This document shows, in pieces, positions 9,801 to 18,459 of a DNA stretch of 64,000 nt. The stretch covers positions 24,975-88,974 of the IMG/VR virus record IMGVR_UViG_3300025154_000064; one strand, given 5' to 3'. The notes below the pieces were generated by a model. That model was not told the origin of the DNA and ran no database searches. It saw nothing but the letters and a program-made list of their open reading frames with translations. The position numbers and the translations under genes are program-made. Every line of letters begins with the position of its first letter. The first letter of the stretch is position 1. Origin of the DNA: a virus.

Positions 9801-12800
9801 GCCTATGAAACTGATTATATCGTTGATCTTCCGGCTATAGAATCTGGCCTTACCAAAATTGATTTGGTATCAGCCGACACCGGTTGGCACATTTCGGGAA
9901 GAGTGAAGCATAACTGCATCCACCTTACATGGTTTGGGAACGTAGCCAAGTATTATATCCTTTATCGTTACAAGACAAGCTCTGGGTGGAGTTCCTGGAC
10001 CATTGCCGGGGACACGAGCAAAAACCATTTTGATATTTATGGCTTGCAGACCGGGCTCACCTATCAGTTCGCTGTTACCATGAATGTTGATAACCCCCTT
10101 GGTGGCGCTACCATCATTATCGATTACAACGAAGCTGATACGGCCATAGACCCATCGACTCTTCCGGCCGTGACGAACCTACGTGTTGTTGGCGGCACCG
10201 ATGTCTTTAGTGGGACATCAATTGAAATTACCTGGGATGAGGTCGCTTACTTTACATTCCATGCTTACAAAGTCGAAGTCAGAAAAACGTCCGATCCGAC
10301 GGTGCTGCTCAGGACAGAATTAGTCACTCAAAACAAATTCGCATATAAATTATGGATGAACATTTTAGATAACAATTGGATACCAAGCGTTGATATCCGA
10401 TTCGTTGTTTATATGGTTGATGAGTATGGGAACGCTGGGCCCGGGGTTTTCATTGATGTGTCGAAGAGCGACACCGATGAAATTACCGGCCTCCAAGTAA
10501 AGGGTGGCGGCGTAACGTTCGAGACCAGGGATCTAAGCGTTGAATGGACGCCTCCTGCGACAATGCCGTCTTTCAACCGGTATGTTATTGAGGTCCGCCA
10601 CGGCGTTACTCTCAAGCGAACCTATTATAGCATTTCACCGACATTTGATTACACCTTTGAGATGAATAAGACTGATGGCGACGGCACCCCGAGCCCAGTT
10701 ATCGTTATAGCAGTCAAGGTTGAAGACAGTTTCGGAGCTGTGACGACTGGGGTTTCACAGGCCTTCACGAACTATGCTCCCGCGGCCGTGACCGGCCTTC
10801 AGGTAAAAGGTGGAGGCCTTGTCTTCAACGCCAGTGATCTTGAGGTGGAATGGACAGGTCCGTCACCCATTCCGGATGACTTTGAGAGATACCGCATCGA
10901 TTTTGATCATGGCGCTTCGACACTGAGAACCATCTACACTACCGAATTGTCAACGGCCTATACGTATTGGATGAACACAATGGATGGCGGGGAGGCGGGC
11001 CCGGCCGGCGAAGTCGGTGTTACCGTCTACACCGTTGACTGCTTTAATCAAAGCTCTGTCGCAGCTGAAGGGACTTTTACCAACCCAGCGCCGGCCCCTG
11101 TTTCTGGACTTTCAGGCAGGGCCTATATGGCCGGGGCCGAGTTCACCTGGTATGCAAGTACCGCAAAAGATTTTGCATATTACGAGTATAAGTGCACGCT
11201 TGACGATAGCGCTTGGCCAACAGATTGGACAAGAACAAATAATCAGCTCTTTATTCGAATGCTTTCAGCTGATGAAGCAGCTGCGCACGATACAATTTAT
11301 TTCAAAATCCGTGTTCTCGATTCAATGGGCAACTTTTCTACCGAAGAGGCCACCTTCGTTGAAGTTGATCAGCTGTATGTTGAACCCACTGCGATTGACG
11401 ACTTCGCTGATATTTCTGCCGGGTTCCCGAGGATACCTGTGGTTGTTGGTGACACCTTCACAAACAATTCACCAACCACCGGGAAGGTATCATGGAATGC
11501 GCACCATCTATTCTATAACGGCACCGATTATAGCATACTTGCCGGAGAAACAGGCGTTTCCGCAAATGGTGACGCTATCTATATCTGGTGGGACAATGGA
11601 GCGAATACTTACAATTCGTCAACTGCCGGGGATCATCCTTCGGATCTAATGGGCGTTGGCGATTTTATTATCGCTGTCAACACGAATGGTTCCGTCACCA
11701 TGGCATGGAATTCTATCGCAAACCAAGTGATAGGGTCTGCCTATATTCAGAAGGCTGCCATAAACGATCTGCATGTGAATGAGCTTTCAGCATCGAAGCT
11801 TACGGCCGGGTCAGTTATGACACCTGGGGTGAAGATTGGCGGCGTTGACACATTGAGCACGCCGGTTGCAGCGAGCCTCTACATAACAGCCGATAGCATT
11901 GGGTATTGGGACGGGTCTGCATGGCAGTCTCTCATAAAAAATGATGGCACATGGAAGTTCGGTGGCGATGCGAACGCTTATATTGAATGGACCGGCACTC
12001 AGCTAAATATCAAGGGGTCGATTGTCCAGTCACCTGCCGGAACGACCTTTCCTGTTCCTTGCTGGCGCGGTGCCTATGACGCTGGGACAACATACTACAG
12101 GGGAGATGTTGTATATTCATCTGGAACGTCTTGGATTTACATAAACACAACTTCAGGTGCCGGCCACACGCCAGCTGACGATGCCTATTGGGACATCTAT
12201 GCTCAGCAGGGCGCAACAGGCGAGACAGGTGAGGCTGGAGCTGTTGGGTATAACGCTGCAACGCTTACTGCCTATCTTCGAAGCGCCACGACTCCAGCGA
12301 CGACCCCGGGAGCGTTGACATATACTTTTTCAACGGCCTCTTGGACACCGGGAAACTCATGGTCAAAGACAGTTCCATCCGGTACCGATCCGGTATGGGC
12401 GGTCGCAGTTACGGCCTACTCAAACACCGATACTGATAGCATTCTTTCAACAGATTGGAGCGCTCCGGTTCAGGTTTTTGCCAACGGCGAAACGGGCGCC
12501 AGCGGCCTGAATGTTGCGACGGCATATCTTTACCAGAGGACAGCTTCCAGCACTGCGCCAACGGCTATGCCTACCGCAGCCTTAACTTTCACATTTGCAA
12601 CGGGTGCCATCACCGGCACCCCTGGCAACAGCTGGACGGCGGCGATACCGGCGCTTGACGCCGCAAAGCCTTATCTTTGGGTGACGACGGCAACCGCAAG
12701 CAATACGGCGGCAACTGATTCGGTAGCCGTCGGCGAGTGGGCGGCGTCAAGGTTATTATCTCAGGATGGCGCGCCGGGAACTGCAGCAAGGGTGGTGTCC

Positions 12801-14828
12801 CTTACGATCGGTAATCCTGCTATTGTCTATGATGTCGAAGGAGATAGAGACACCCCCCTATATACGGATGCTACCGCCACCGCATTAAATACAACTGGAA
12901 CAGTGTATTATGATTTTTTAAAAAATGGTTCTTCCGTCCAAAATACCACAAGCAGTTCTTACAGGTATTATCCACCTGATCTATTTACTTCAATGCCTGA
13001 GACTCTTGAAGTAAATATCAGAGAAGGCGCGAGCACCGGGACAATCCTCGCCAAAGATAAAATAGTAGTTTTTGGTGTAAAGGCAGGGGCAAACGCCATT
13101 ACCGTCGGGATTTCAAACGCAGCCCACGTATTACCGGCGAGTTCAACAGGTGTTGTTTCATCGTATGCCGGATCTGGGACGATACTATCCGTCTGGGAAG
13201 GGGCAACGCAGTTATCCTATTCTACCAGTGGGAATTCGACTTGGAATGTGGTCTCAGCCGTTGGCAGCTCGATTACAGTTGGTACCCCAAGCACCGTCGG
13301 TCAATCGAGGGTTTACGGCGACCACAGTGCAATGACGGCCGATCTTGCAACCGTTACCTATACCATAGCGGTTAGAAATTCAGGTGGAGGAACCCAGACT
13401 TTCACGATACTGCAGTCCTTGAGCAAATCAAAAGCAGGTGTTGCGGGTGTTGATGGTGACGATGGGGCCACCGGGGCGCCTGGACCTGGCGTCGTGTTTC
13501 GTGGCGACTTCACAACGTGGGTGTCAACTACGTTTTATTATACCGCACAACGCCGCGATGTCATTCTTAGAAGTGGGACATATTATCTCTATAATATTCC
13601 ATCGACAAGCTCTGGTAATGTCGAATCTTCCTACACTTCTGGTGACTGGACGCCATTTGGCGCGACGTTCTCAAGCGTCGCTACTGGTCTCTTACTTGCC
13701 GAAGATGCAACAATTACACGTAATCTTACCATAGGAACTGACGGTACTAATTATGGCTCATTAAGATCTGTAAGTAAAACTGGCTACGGGGATTCGACTG
13801 CTGGCTTCTGGTTTGGGTATTCTTCCGGCTACAAGATGGATATAGGAAATTCCACTGATTATCTCCGGTGGACCGGATCAGCTGTGAACATAGCGTCGTC
13901 TGGTGCCGATGCTATCGTTATTAGCGGCGGCTCTGGTATCCGTATCGCTTCAGGCGGAGATATAATCTTGACAGGCGCGACGAGCGACCCAGGTGAGGTT
14001 ATTTTCAGCGGAACGTCTCGGTCAACAAGGCTTTTTACCATCTTAGATGGTACCACCATGCAAATGGAGCCTTCCGCTGCTGGTTATGTCAACCTTTATT
14101 TTGGTTATTCGCTAAAATTCAATACCATTACGTCTTACGCCACAAACTACGGAATATCTGGCAGCACTTTAATTGATTTAATAAACGGTTCAAACCACGT
14201 TAAGTTTAATTCAACTGGTTTTTATCCAGATCCTACCGGAACGATCGATTTGGGCACGACTTCATATAGATGGAATGACATAAACGCAAATAGAATATTC
14301 CTCTCAGGGAATACATCAACTACGTCTGCAACAGCATATATTGATTCTTACGACACGTCGAGTACAAAATTTTCTCTGGTTTGCAGGAACTCTACGCCAG
14401 AGAATACGTTCTGGGTGACCGGTGCCGGCACCGCATGGTTAATGGGTGGTGTCGCTGTAACTTCTGACGAAAAATACAAAACAGGAATAGTTGAGTTCTC
14501 GGATAAGGATGGTGTCCAAGAAATAGTTGGCGGGAAAATGGGCATGATAAAGCCGAGAAGGTATGTGCTCAATGGGACTGAAGATGTCACAGCCGGGTTT
14601 TTGGCGCAAGAGATACAGAACATAATACCAGAAGCCACAAAAGTCCTTCAGCACCCACCTTTGATTGATAAAGATGGCAAAGAGCTTCCTGGTGAGGAAT
14701 TCTTGTCATTGAATATTTATCCGATATTACCATACATGGTTCAGTGGATAAAAGAGCAGCAGTCCTACATAGACGCCTTAGTCGCAAGAGTTGAGGCCTT
14801 AGAAACCAAACAGTTACAAGCAGCATAA
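6789..14828 (+). CDS. Central tail fibre/tip protein (I+J-like fusion) with S74 chaperone end
   Basis: A 2679-aa giant. ATG 6789 is preferred because GAAGGG precedes it at good spacing; an upstream ATG at 6777 has none. Residues 1-160 resemble lambda gpI with a Gly/Ala-rich hydrophobic segment near 95-150. A J-like core follows (PSLIGTRRFAPPLLRW), with a PKD-like insert near 270 (NWGDGSPEV). Several fibronectin-III-like repeats lie around 1130-1550, short Gly-X-Y runs (GETGEAGAVG, GDDGATGAPGPG) around 1800-2230 and beta-rich fibre repeats after that. The end (about 2550-2679) is an S74 endosialidase-type intramolecular chaperone with TSDEKYKT, expected to self-cleave at the Ser/Lys dyad. It is the host-range determinant. 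Confidence 0.88.
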   Translation: MNFENEVLVTFVRNPWEPYTSRVVSAVPFVPGKSIMDYSVDAGEVPVGYEIVASLNGKVVDDVEQVVLCPGCGIVFCAIPMGGDSGKQILRIVAAIVVTVIAYVYGGPLGGAVGNAFGATWSAGTAAIVGGSMIAVAGGILINVALPMQSGKVSGLLDGDWAKSNNYGWSNPTNALEEGVVLPSLIGTRRFAPPLLRWYRYMAEDEFSQQRIRLQYALADDLLKPITEEDIFINGDPIISFYSKDYVVDAVEDTEYSIIVTLPENKTVILNWGDGSPEVTLDEPMQSVSVLHTYASTDTFILTISGNYKDMEIDTNTLPVTEEKQSTAAFHQTLGDDSETYSCPWFNDSIVENAFPAVEIKDSTRSFEAKYKFSGGSRVLYNFVVTRTTGQPSTMLFLEFFFGKGLYSIVDDTTHRGYTADWRDMGTRTKKVPCYDYFIKVRYRKVGTEPWTTIDLPKVAPPTTFETPFRVAYSITDLELSNYEIQYMGDYLDIDERAYGSIILEKLCGYTSITGAQTFSTNGSDVTKVGLGLIMPNGIYHLKTDGTKENHSITVNVDARAYGTTPWLYSKTKTFSDATASALRAIVVFENLPPDKYELRAYISGVVEEDIQYVAMLYAEFLQEGTNDIMIHRGVSVLSLEFLATEKLNSMPLVEVKATCDDYVENRLSTNPAWAAYYRLIDKHGVMAEDILFDEFESWAETCDAEGYKIGLYLDTQFNLHDVLGQIGMAGKASVIRRGTKWGVIQDAVATPVQMFSMENITMDSFEETFLSADEKANTILAWYFDEENDYRRTSIEVRDPSVNSLDAIKKVEVSLYGVTNKAQAVKIAVSLLNHTRLVNRTVSWLADVDAIACQVGDVVYFQHEVPMWGHAAGRVVSSTLNSVTIDRPSDYSGEIDGVSISTFTFKIFVRHQEPNTSGEYDSIEIFNIVNPYPNDDVVTYTLQSPAVWSRLPEKDSIVSIGRITGTEQSTGNIRTSVKKFRVLNIERYEDQTFKITALEYYDDAYETDYIVDLPAIESGLTKIDLVSADTGWHISGRVKHNCIHLTWFGNVAKYYILYRYKTSSGWSSWTIAGDTSKNHFDIYGLQTGLTYQFAVTMNVDNPLGGATIIIDYNEADTAIDPSTLPAVTNLRVVGGTDVFSGTSIEITWDEVAYFTFHAYKVEVRKTSDPTVLLRTELVTQNKFAYKLWMNILDNNWIPSVDIRFVVYMVDEYGNAGPGVFIDVSKSDTDEITGLQVKGGGVTFETRDLSVEWTPPATMPSFNRYVIEVRHGVTLKRTYYSISPTFDYTFEMNKTDGDGTPSPVIVIAVKVEDSFGAVTTGVSQAFTNYAPAAVTGLQVKGGGLVFNASDLEVEWTGPSPIPDDFERYRIDFDHGASTLRTIYTTELSTAYTYWMNTMDGGEAGPAGEVGVTVYTVDCFNQSSVAAEGTFTNPAPAPVSGLSGRAYMAGAEFTWYASTAKDFAYYEYKCTLDDSAWPTDWTRTNNQLFIRMLSADEAAAHDTIYFKIRVLDSMGNFSTEEATFVEVDQLYVEPTAIDDFADISAGFPRIPVVVGDTFTNNSPTTGKVSWNAHHLFYNGTDYSILAGETGVSANGDAIYIWWDNGANTYNSSTAGDHPSDLMGVGDFIIAVNTNGSVTMAWNSIANQVIGSAYIQKAAINDLHVNELSASKLTAGSVMTPGVKIGGVDTLSTPVAASLYITADSIGYWDGSAWQSLIKNDGTWKFGGDANAYIEWTGTQLNIKGSIVQSPAGTTFPVPCWRGAYDAGTTYYRGDVVYSSGTSWIYINTTSGAGHTPADDAYWDIYAQQGATGETGEAGAVGYNAATLTAYLRSATTPATTPGALTYTFSTASWTPGNSWSKTVPSGTDPVWAVAVTAYSNTDTDSILSTDWSAPVQVFANGETGASGLNVATAYLYQRTASSTAPTAMPTAALTFTFATGAITGTPGNSWTAAIPALDAAKPYLWVTTATASNTAATDSVAVGEWAASRLLSQDGAPGTAARVVSLTIGNPAIVYDVEGDRDTPLYTDATATALNTTGTVYYDFLKNGSSVQNTTSSSYRYYPPDLFTSMPETLEVNIREGASTGTILAKDKIVVFGVKAGANAITVGISNAAHVLPASSTGVVSSYAGSGTILSVWEGATQLSYSTSGNSTWNVVSAVGSSITVGTPSTVGQSRVYGDHSAMTADLATVTYTIAVRNSGGGTQTFTILQSLSKSKAGVAGVDGDDGATGAPGPGVVFRGDFTTWVSTTFYYTAQRRDVILRSGTYYLYNIPSTSSGNVESSYTSGDWTPFGATFSSVATGLLLAEDATITRNLTIGTDGTNYGSLRSVSKTGYGDSTAGFWFGYSSGYKMDIGNSTDYLRWTGSAVNIASSGADAIVISGGSGIRIASGGDIILTGATSDPGEVIFSGTSRSTRLFTILDGTTMQMEPSAAGYVNLYFGYSLKFNTITSYATNYGISGSTLIDLINGSNHVKFNSTGFYPDPTGTIDLGTTSYRWNDINANRIFLSGNTSTTSATAYIDSYDTSSTKFSLVCRNSTPENTFWVTGAGTAWLMGGVAVTSDEKYKTGIVEFSDKDGVQEIVGGKMGMIKPRRYVLNGTEDVTAGFLAQEIQNIIPEATKVLQHPPLIDKDGKELPGEEFLSLNIYPILPYMVQWIKEQQSYIDALVARVEALETKQLQAA

Positions 14829-14842
14829 AGGAGAAAAAACAC

Positions 14843-14986
14843 ATGGAAGAGCAACAAATCCCCATTCAGGCAATCAAAGAAACAATAGCCGATCTTTGTT
14901 TGGAAAAAAAGATGCTTCAAATGACGATATGGGCGCAGTCTGAAGAGATCAAACAGCTAAAAGCGCGACTGCAAAAAGGTGAATAA
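14843..14986 (+). CDS. Small coiled-coil protein
   Basis: A 47-aa protein with a good ribosome site (AAAGGAG) seven bases before ATG 14843 and TAA just before the next ATG. The sequence is a heptad-like helix (IKETIADLCLEKKML, then EEIKQLKARL). It sits between the fibre and the NlpC/P60-like gene and may be a fibre-associated factor. Function unknown. Confidence 0.7.
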   Translation: MEEQQIPIQAIKETIADLCLEKKMLQMTIWAQSEEIKQLKARLQKGE

Positions 14987-15508
14987 ATGAAACTCGACAT
15001 TCGACCCGGGGATATATTTTGCACAACCGATCCAAGATGGATCGGTCCGATAACCAATGCCGTACAGGCCTTCTGGGATCCTGACGGCAAATCAAAATAT
15101 TCGCATTCTGGGATCATCTATGATGAGAACGGCGTAACTTCCGAAGCTCTCTGGACGATCCGGAAGAACCACCTACGGAAATATATTGGCAAGCCAGTGA
15201 TCATTGGCCGGCACAAAGACATGACTGGCAATCTGTTCTGGCAGGCTTACCGGCAGATTCAGAGCCAAGAAGGCACCTGGTACCCGTTTCATAGGCTCTT
15301 TCTTCACATGCTCCCACCTCTTGCCAAATACATTCACTTCACTGGCATCCCGGTTTGCTCTGAGTGGGCATCTAAGCTTTTGGTGAAGTCGAATCTAATG
15401 GAGCACTGGGCCGGAATAACACCCAACTATCTGGCCGACATGATGATCATGTGGGATGACTGGACGGTTCTCTACGAAGATACACTGACGCTGGATATGT
15501 TCAACTAA
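14987..15508 (+). CDS. Permuted NlpC/P60 (YiiX-like) protein
   Basis: A 173-aa protein with the circularly permuted papain-like pattern: RPGDIFCT near the N-terminus, the His in YSHSGIIYD (about residue 38) and the Cys in VCSEWAS (about residue 126). YiiX/DUF830 relatives act as amidases or peptidases on peptidoglycan or lipids. Directly after the tail fibre gene, it may be a virion or lysis hydrolase. Confidence 0.7.
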   Translation: MKLDIRPGDIFCTTDPRWIGPITNAVQAFWDPDGKSKYSHSGIIYDENGVTSEALWTIRKNHLRKYIGKPVIIGRHKDMTGNLFWQAYRQIQSQEGTWYPFHRLFLHMLPPLAKYIHFTGIPVCSEWASKLLVKSNLMEHWAGITPNYLADMMIMWDDWTVLYEDTLTLDMFN

Positions 15509-15516
15509 GGAACCAA

Positions 15517-16845
15517 ATGGCTAAAAAAAAGAATAAAATCTTTGTATTAGATACTAATGTGATTCTTCATGACAGTGAGTGCCTGTACCAGTTCGATGAG
15601 CACGACATCGTCATTCCAATAATGGTAATCGAAGAACTTGACAATTTTAAACGTGGCCGGGAAACGGTCAACCGGCACGCGAGAGAGTTCCTTCGTGGTA
15701 TCGATAAGCTGTTCGGCGACAAGCCGGTTTGCAACGGCGTCAAGATAAGGGAAGGCTCAGGTAAAATCACCATAGCTGTCCATGGTTTTATCCATGATTA
15801 TATTCAAAAATCTTTCCACCAGGGTAAGGTCGACCACCAGATTCTAAACATGGCTTATTGCATCGCTGAGCTGGAATCCTTCGACCGGACCATATTGGTA
15901 ACCAAAGACATTAACCTTCGAATGAAGGCCAAGGCTGTCGGCCTGAAGGCGGAAGATTACACATCGGACCGTGTCGACAACCTGGACCAATTTTACAAGG
16001 GGTACCGGGTCATCGACAACGTTCCGCCGGCGATGGTTAATCAGCTTCACCAGCCGCCATTTGAAATGGAAATGGGGATGGATCTGACCGACACGCCGCC
16101 GTTGGACAATGAGTTCTTCGTCCTTAAAAATGGTAGCCTGTCGGTACTCGGATCCTACGAGGTCAAGTCAAACCTGGTCCGCAAGATCGAGAACCGGACG
16201 TGCGCCGGCGTTAAGGCCAAAAATGCAGAGCAGGCCTTTGCGATTGACGCCTTACTCGATAAGGATATCCCCCTGGTAACCATTACCGGCAAGGCCGGGA
16301 CCGGCAAAACGCTTTTAGCCTTGGCAGCGGCGCTCGAGCAAAAAAAACATTTCCGGCAGATATTTTTGGCCCGGCCGGTCGTGCCTCTGAGCAACAAAGA
16401 CATTGGGTTTCTTCCCGGGGACATCAAGAGCAAGCTCGACCCCTACATGCAGCCGCTGTTTGACAACCTGTCAGTGATTGCCGGACTTCCGGCGGAGGCC
16501 CACAAGAAGATCGACACCAAAGAGCTTCTTGAATCCGAAAAGATTGTCATTGCCCCTCTGTCGTATATCCGCGGTAGAAGCCTGGTCAAAATATTTTTCA
16601 TAGTTGATGAAGCGCAGAACCTTACGCCGCATGAGGTCAAAACAATTGTCACCCGGGCGGGGGAGGGGACCAAGATTATTTTTACTGGCGACATCTTCCA
16701 AATCGATCACCCCTACCTGGATAGCCGTACCAACGGCCTTAGCTACCTCATAGACCGCATGAAGGACCACAAGCTTTATGCGCACATCAACCTTGAGAAA
16801 GGCGAGCGGTCGAAACTTTCTGATCTTGCGGCGGAGGTTTTATAA
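15517..16845 (+). CDS. PIN-PhoH fusion (PhoH2-type RNase/ATPase)
   Basis: A 442-aa protein. An N-terminal PIN nuclease domain (FVLDTNVILHD; later acidic residues in EELDNFKRG and TKDINLRMK) is joined to a PhoH ATPase with Walker A TGKAGTGKT near residue 256 and Walker B FIVDEAQN near 361. The family couples RNA unwinding to cleavage in bacterial PhoH2. In phages the role is unknown but is probably RNA turnover. The stop overlaps the next start (TAATG). Confidence 0.9.
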   Translation: MAKKKNKIFVLDTNVILHDSECLYQFDEHDIVIPIMVIEELDNFKRGRETVNRHAREFLRGIDKLFGDKPVCNGVKIREGSGKITIAVHGFIHDYIQKSFHQGKVDHQILNMAYCIAELESFDRTILVTKDINLRMKAKAVGLKAEDYTSDRVDNLDQFYKGYRVIDNVPPAMVNQLHQPPFEMEMGMDLTDTPPLDNEFFVLKNGSLSVLGSYEVKSNLVRKIENRTCAGVKAKNAEQAFAIDALLDKDIPLVTITGKAGTGKTLLALAAALEQKKHFRQIFLARPVVPLSNKDIGFLPGDIKSKLDPYMQPLFDNLSVIAGLPAEAHKKIDTKELLESEKIVIAPLSYIRGRSLVKIFFIVDEAQNLTPHEVKTIVTRAGEGTKIIFTGDIFQIDHPYLDSRTNGLSYLIDRMKDHKLYAHINLEKGERSKLSDLAAEVL

Positions 16846-17345
16846 TGGGAAAAATAATCGCGCTTAGTGGCTCGCATGGGACAGGGAAATCGACTGCCGT
16901 ATTCGAATGCGCGGCTGCGCTCAAAAAGACAACACGGTCTGAAATCGGTATCATAACCGAAGTTGCCCGCCGGTGTCCGCTTCCTGTGCTCGGACTTGAT
17001 TGCATGCCGTCAGTCCAGGCTCAACTATGGATCTTTGCCGAGCAGATACGGTGCGAGATCGATGCAAGCCTGCAATATGATATCACAGTGTCAGACCGAA
17101 CGGTTGTGGATGACATCGCATACACACTTATGGCTGGGTTTACCGACTTAGCGACTGCTCAACTTGAGGTCGCAAGGCATCACATGGGGATATACCATGA
17201 GATCCGGTTTCAGCGGATTGATCCGGATAGGGTGTGCCTGGTGGATGACGGATTCAGGTCTGTTGATCCTTGCAAGCAGGCAGAGCTGGAACAATTGTTG
17301 ATTGAGTTGTATCGGCAGCTTGGGGTTGATCTATCTCTCGCTTGA
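16845..17345 (+). CDS. P-loop nucleotide kinase-like protein (AAA_28 type)
   Basis: A 166-aa protein with Walker A GSHGTGKST at residues 9-17 and the DRTVVDD motif near 83, typical of nucleoside or NMP kinase-like proteins of the AAA_28/NadR-like group. With ThyX and a deoxyribonucleotidase elsewhere in the window, a deoxynucleotide-kinase role is plausible but not shown. It converges with the lipoprotein gene, overlapping it by 15 bases. Confidence 0.65.
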   Translation: MGKIIALSGSHGTGKSTAVFECAAALKKTTRSEIGIITEVARRCPLPVLGLDCMPSVQAQLWIFAEQIRCEIDASLQYDITVSDRTVVDDIAYTLMAGFTDLATAQLEVARHHMGIYHEIRFQRIDPDRVCLVDDGFRSVDPCKQAELEQLLIELYRQLGVDLSLA

Positions 17346-17711
17346 GCTCATTGCTGTTAATTCACCATCTTCGAAATAAAGGAATTTTGTTGGTGTGAAT
17401 AATAGTTGTGGGCGGCCGATATATTCGCTTGTCCCATATACCCACTGTTCGAGCGCACCATTTATTCCTACGGTTTTGTTAACATACTTGGGTCCCCCCC
17501 AGCTTGCGATGACCTCTTCCTTTGTCATTGTTGGAAAAACGACTCCTTTCCAAATAGCATCTCTTGTTATCGCATTGAGCTGGGGATGCGCATCCAGATA
17601 TTGTGAGCGCCGCACCATGCACTCCATGCGATAGTCCTGGAGTGCGTTATGGCGTCCAGCACAACCATAGCTAAGCAATACGACAATAAGGATTAATATT
17701 TTTTTTAACAT
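17331..17711 (-). CDS. SmpA/OmlA (BamE)-like lipoprotein
   Basis: A 126-aa protein. ATG 17711 is chosen for the strong GGGAGG upstream. The signal peptide MLKKILILIVVLLSYGC has a lipobox (LSYGC). The mature part carries MTKEEVIASWGGP, then LEQWVYG and FLYFEDGELTAM, the usual BamE/SmpA fold pattern of small outer-membrane lipoproteins. As a single reversed gene at the end of the late module it resembles a moron or lysogenic-conversion gene. Function unknown. Confidence 0.7.
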   Translation of the reverse strand: MLKKILILIVVLLSYGCAGRHNALQDYRMECMVRRSQYLDAHPQLNAITRDAIWKGVVFPTMTKEEVIASWGGPKYVNKTVGINGALEQWVYGTSEYIGRPQLLFTPTKFLYFEDGELTAMSSSER

Positions 17712-17732
17712 AATTGTTCCTCCCAACATCTA

Positions 17733-17770
17733 CAGGATGGTGACGGACTAAAATCCGTCACCATCCTAAC
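17733..17770. repeat. Direct repeat copy 1 flanking the HNH gene
   Basis: This roughly 38-bp segment is about 80 percent identical to 18235-18278. The shared core AATCCGTCACCATCCT occurs at 17752-17767 and 18254-18269. The two copies bracket the HNH gene and the terminator behind it. Confidence 0.65.
17734..17767. terminator. Perfect 14-bp hairpin, copy 1
   Basis: AGGATGGTGACGGA (17734-17747) pairs perfectly with TCCGTCACCATCCT (17754-17767) around CTAAAA. It lies between the lipoprotein and HNH genes. No long T-run follows, so termination is likely but not certain. A diverged copy is at 18236-18275. Confidence 0.6.
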
Positions 17771-17777
17771 ATAATCT

Positions 17778-18137
17778 TCAGTTATCTGTTTTTTTTCTGT
17801 AATCCGCTCTCGCCTTTTTGCACGCTTCGCACCGGCACCGATGATTTACGTATCCAGATATTGTTCCATGCTTTATTGGCCTTCTTCTGAGAAGTCCATG
17901 CAATTTGTCGTGGCACGACTTGCAAAGGGGAACACATTTCGAAAGTTCCATATCCAGCCTTGATTCTTCCCATGACCAAATCTTATGAGACTCTTTTGAC
18001 TCTTGGTCAATATGATGAATTTCAATATTTTGGTCTGACCAACAAAAAACGCATGGTCCAAAATTTTTTAACTTGGCCGCTTTTCGAGCCTTAATCCAAT
18101 CTCTTTGGTACTGTCTTTTTTGTTCTATGTTTATCAT
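17778..18137 (-). CDS. HNH endonuclease (homing-type)
   Basis: A 119-aa protein. The zinc/HNH core reads CVFCW, EIHHID near residue 40, then CVPLCKSCHDKLH. The rest is a basic helix before it and a small Cys-containing C-terminal segment (HRCRCEACKKAR). It is a free-standing small HNH gene bounded on both sides by near-identical hairpins, suggesting a mobile insertion. The target is unknown. Confidence 0.8.
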   Translation of the reverse strand: MINIEQKRQYQRDWIKARKAAKLKNFGPCVFCWSDQNIEIHHIDQESKESHKIWSWEESRLDMELSKCVPLCKSCHDKLHGLLRRRPIKHGTISGYVNHRCRCEACKKARADYRKKTDN

Positions 18138-18157
18138 TTTTTTTGTGTGTCTCCTAT

Positions 18158-18211
18158 AAAAAAAATGGTCAAGGTTCCGCAGAGTCCATTATGGCTTCCG
18201 AACCTTGACCA
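18158..18211 (-). terminator. Rho-independent terminator of the integrase operon
   Basis: A 12-bp stem (TGGTCAAGGTTC 18166-18177 with GAACCTTGACCA 18200-18211) is followed, in minus-strand reading, by eight T residues. It ends transcripts coming from the integrase side. In plus direction the stem is followed by an A-run only. Confidence 0.7.
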
Positions 18212-18234
18212 AAAAATAAAATAATCAGGCGCGC

Positions 18235-18278
18235 CAGGATGGTTACAGGATAGAATCCGTCACCATCCTGTAACCATA
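18235..18278. repeat. Direct repeat copy 2 flanking the HNH gene
   Basis: It resembles 17733-17770 but its loop region differs, giving two possible stems: AGGATGGT with ACCATCCT, or GGTTACAGGAT with ATCCTGTAACC (18241-18251 with 18265-18275). It is flanked by a 9-bp inverted pair AATCAGGCG (18223-18231) and CGCCTGATT (18293-18301). Confidence 0.6.
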
Positions 18279-18314
18279 TTAAATGTTGACAACGCCTGAT
18301 TTTATTTGTAAAAA

Positions 18315-18338
18315 TGGCGGAGGCGCATGGGAATCGAA
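18315..18338 (-). other. attP-like core: 3' end of a tRNA-Sec (selC)-type gene
   Basis: Read on the minus strand, the segment has a T-loop TTCGATT, then CCCAT, then the 8-nt GCGCCTCC, a discriminator G and CCA. A 5+8 arrangement (13 bases before the discriminator) is special to bacterial tRNA-Sec; other tRNAs have 5+7. Sequence upstream of the T-loop does not continue the tRNA, so this is a 3' fragment. Such fragments near an integrase gene are typical attP cores. The integrase stop is about 530 bp away. Confidence 0.6.
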
Positions 18339-18459
18339 ATCAACCGCTAAGTCAATTTTTCTTAATAATTTCAAGCATGTTTTTTTAGAGCTTGTCACTG
18401 TATTTTGCGATCTGTTTGTTTTTATTATATTTATTTTGGGTTACCATATGGTTGCGGTC

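Noticed and set aside
6789-14828. Diversity-generating retroelement acting on the tail fibre
   Set aside because: No reverse transcriptase gene or template-repeat pair is visible.
6849-14865. Numerous opposite-strand ORFs under the fibre gene
   Set aside because: They are shadows of the long plus-strand gene with no ribosome sites or recognisable domains.
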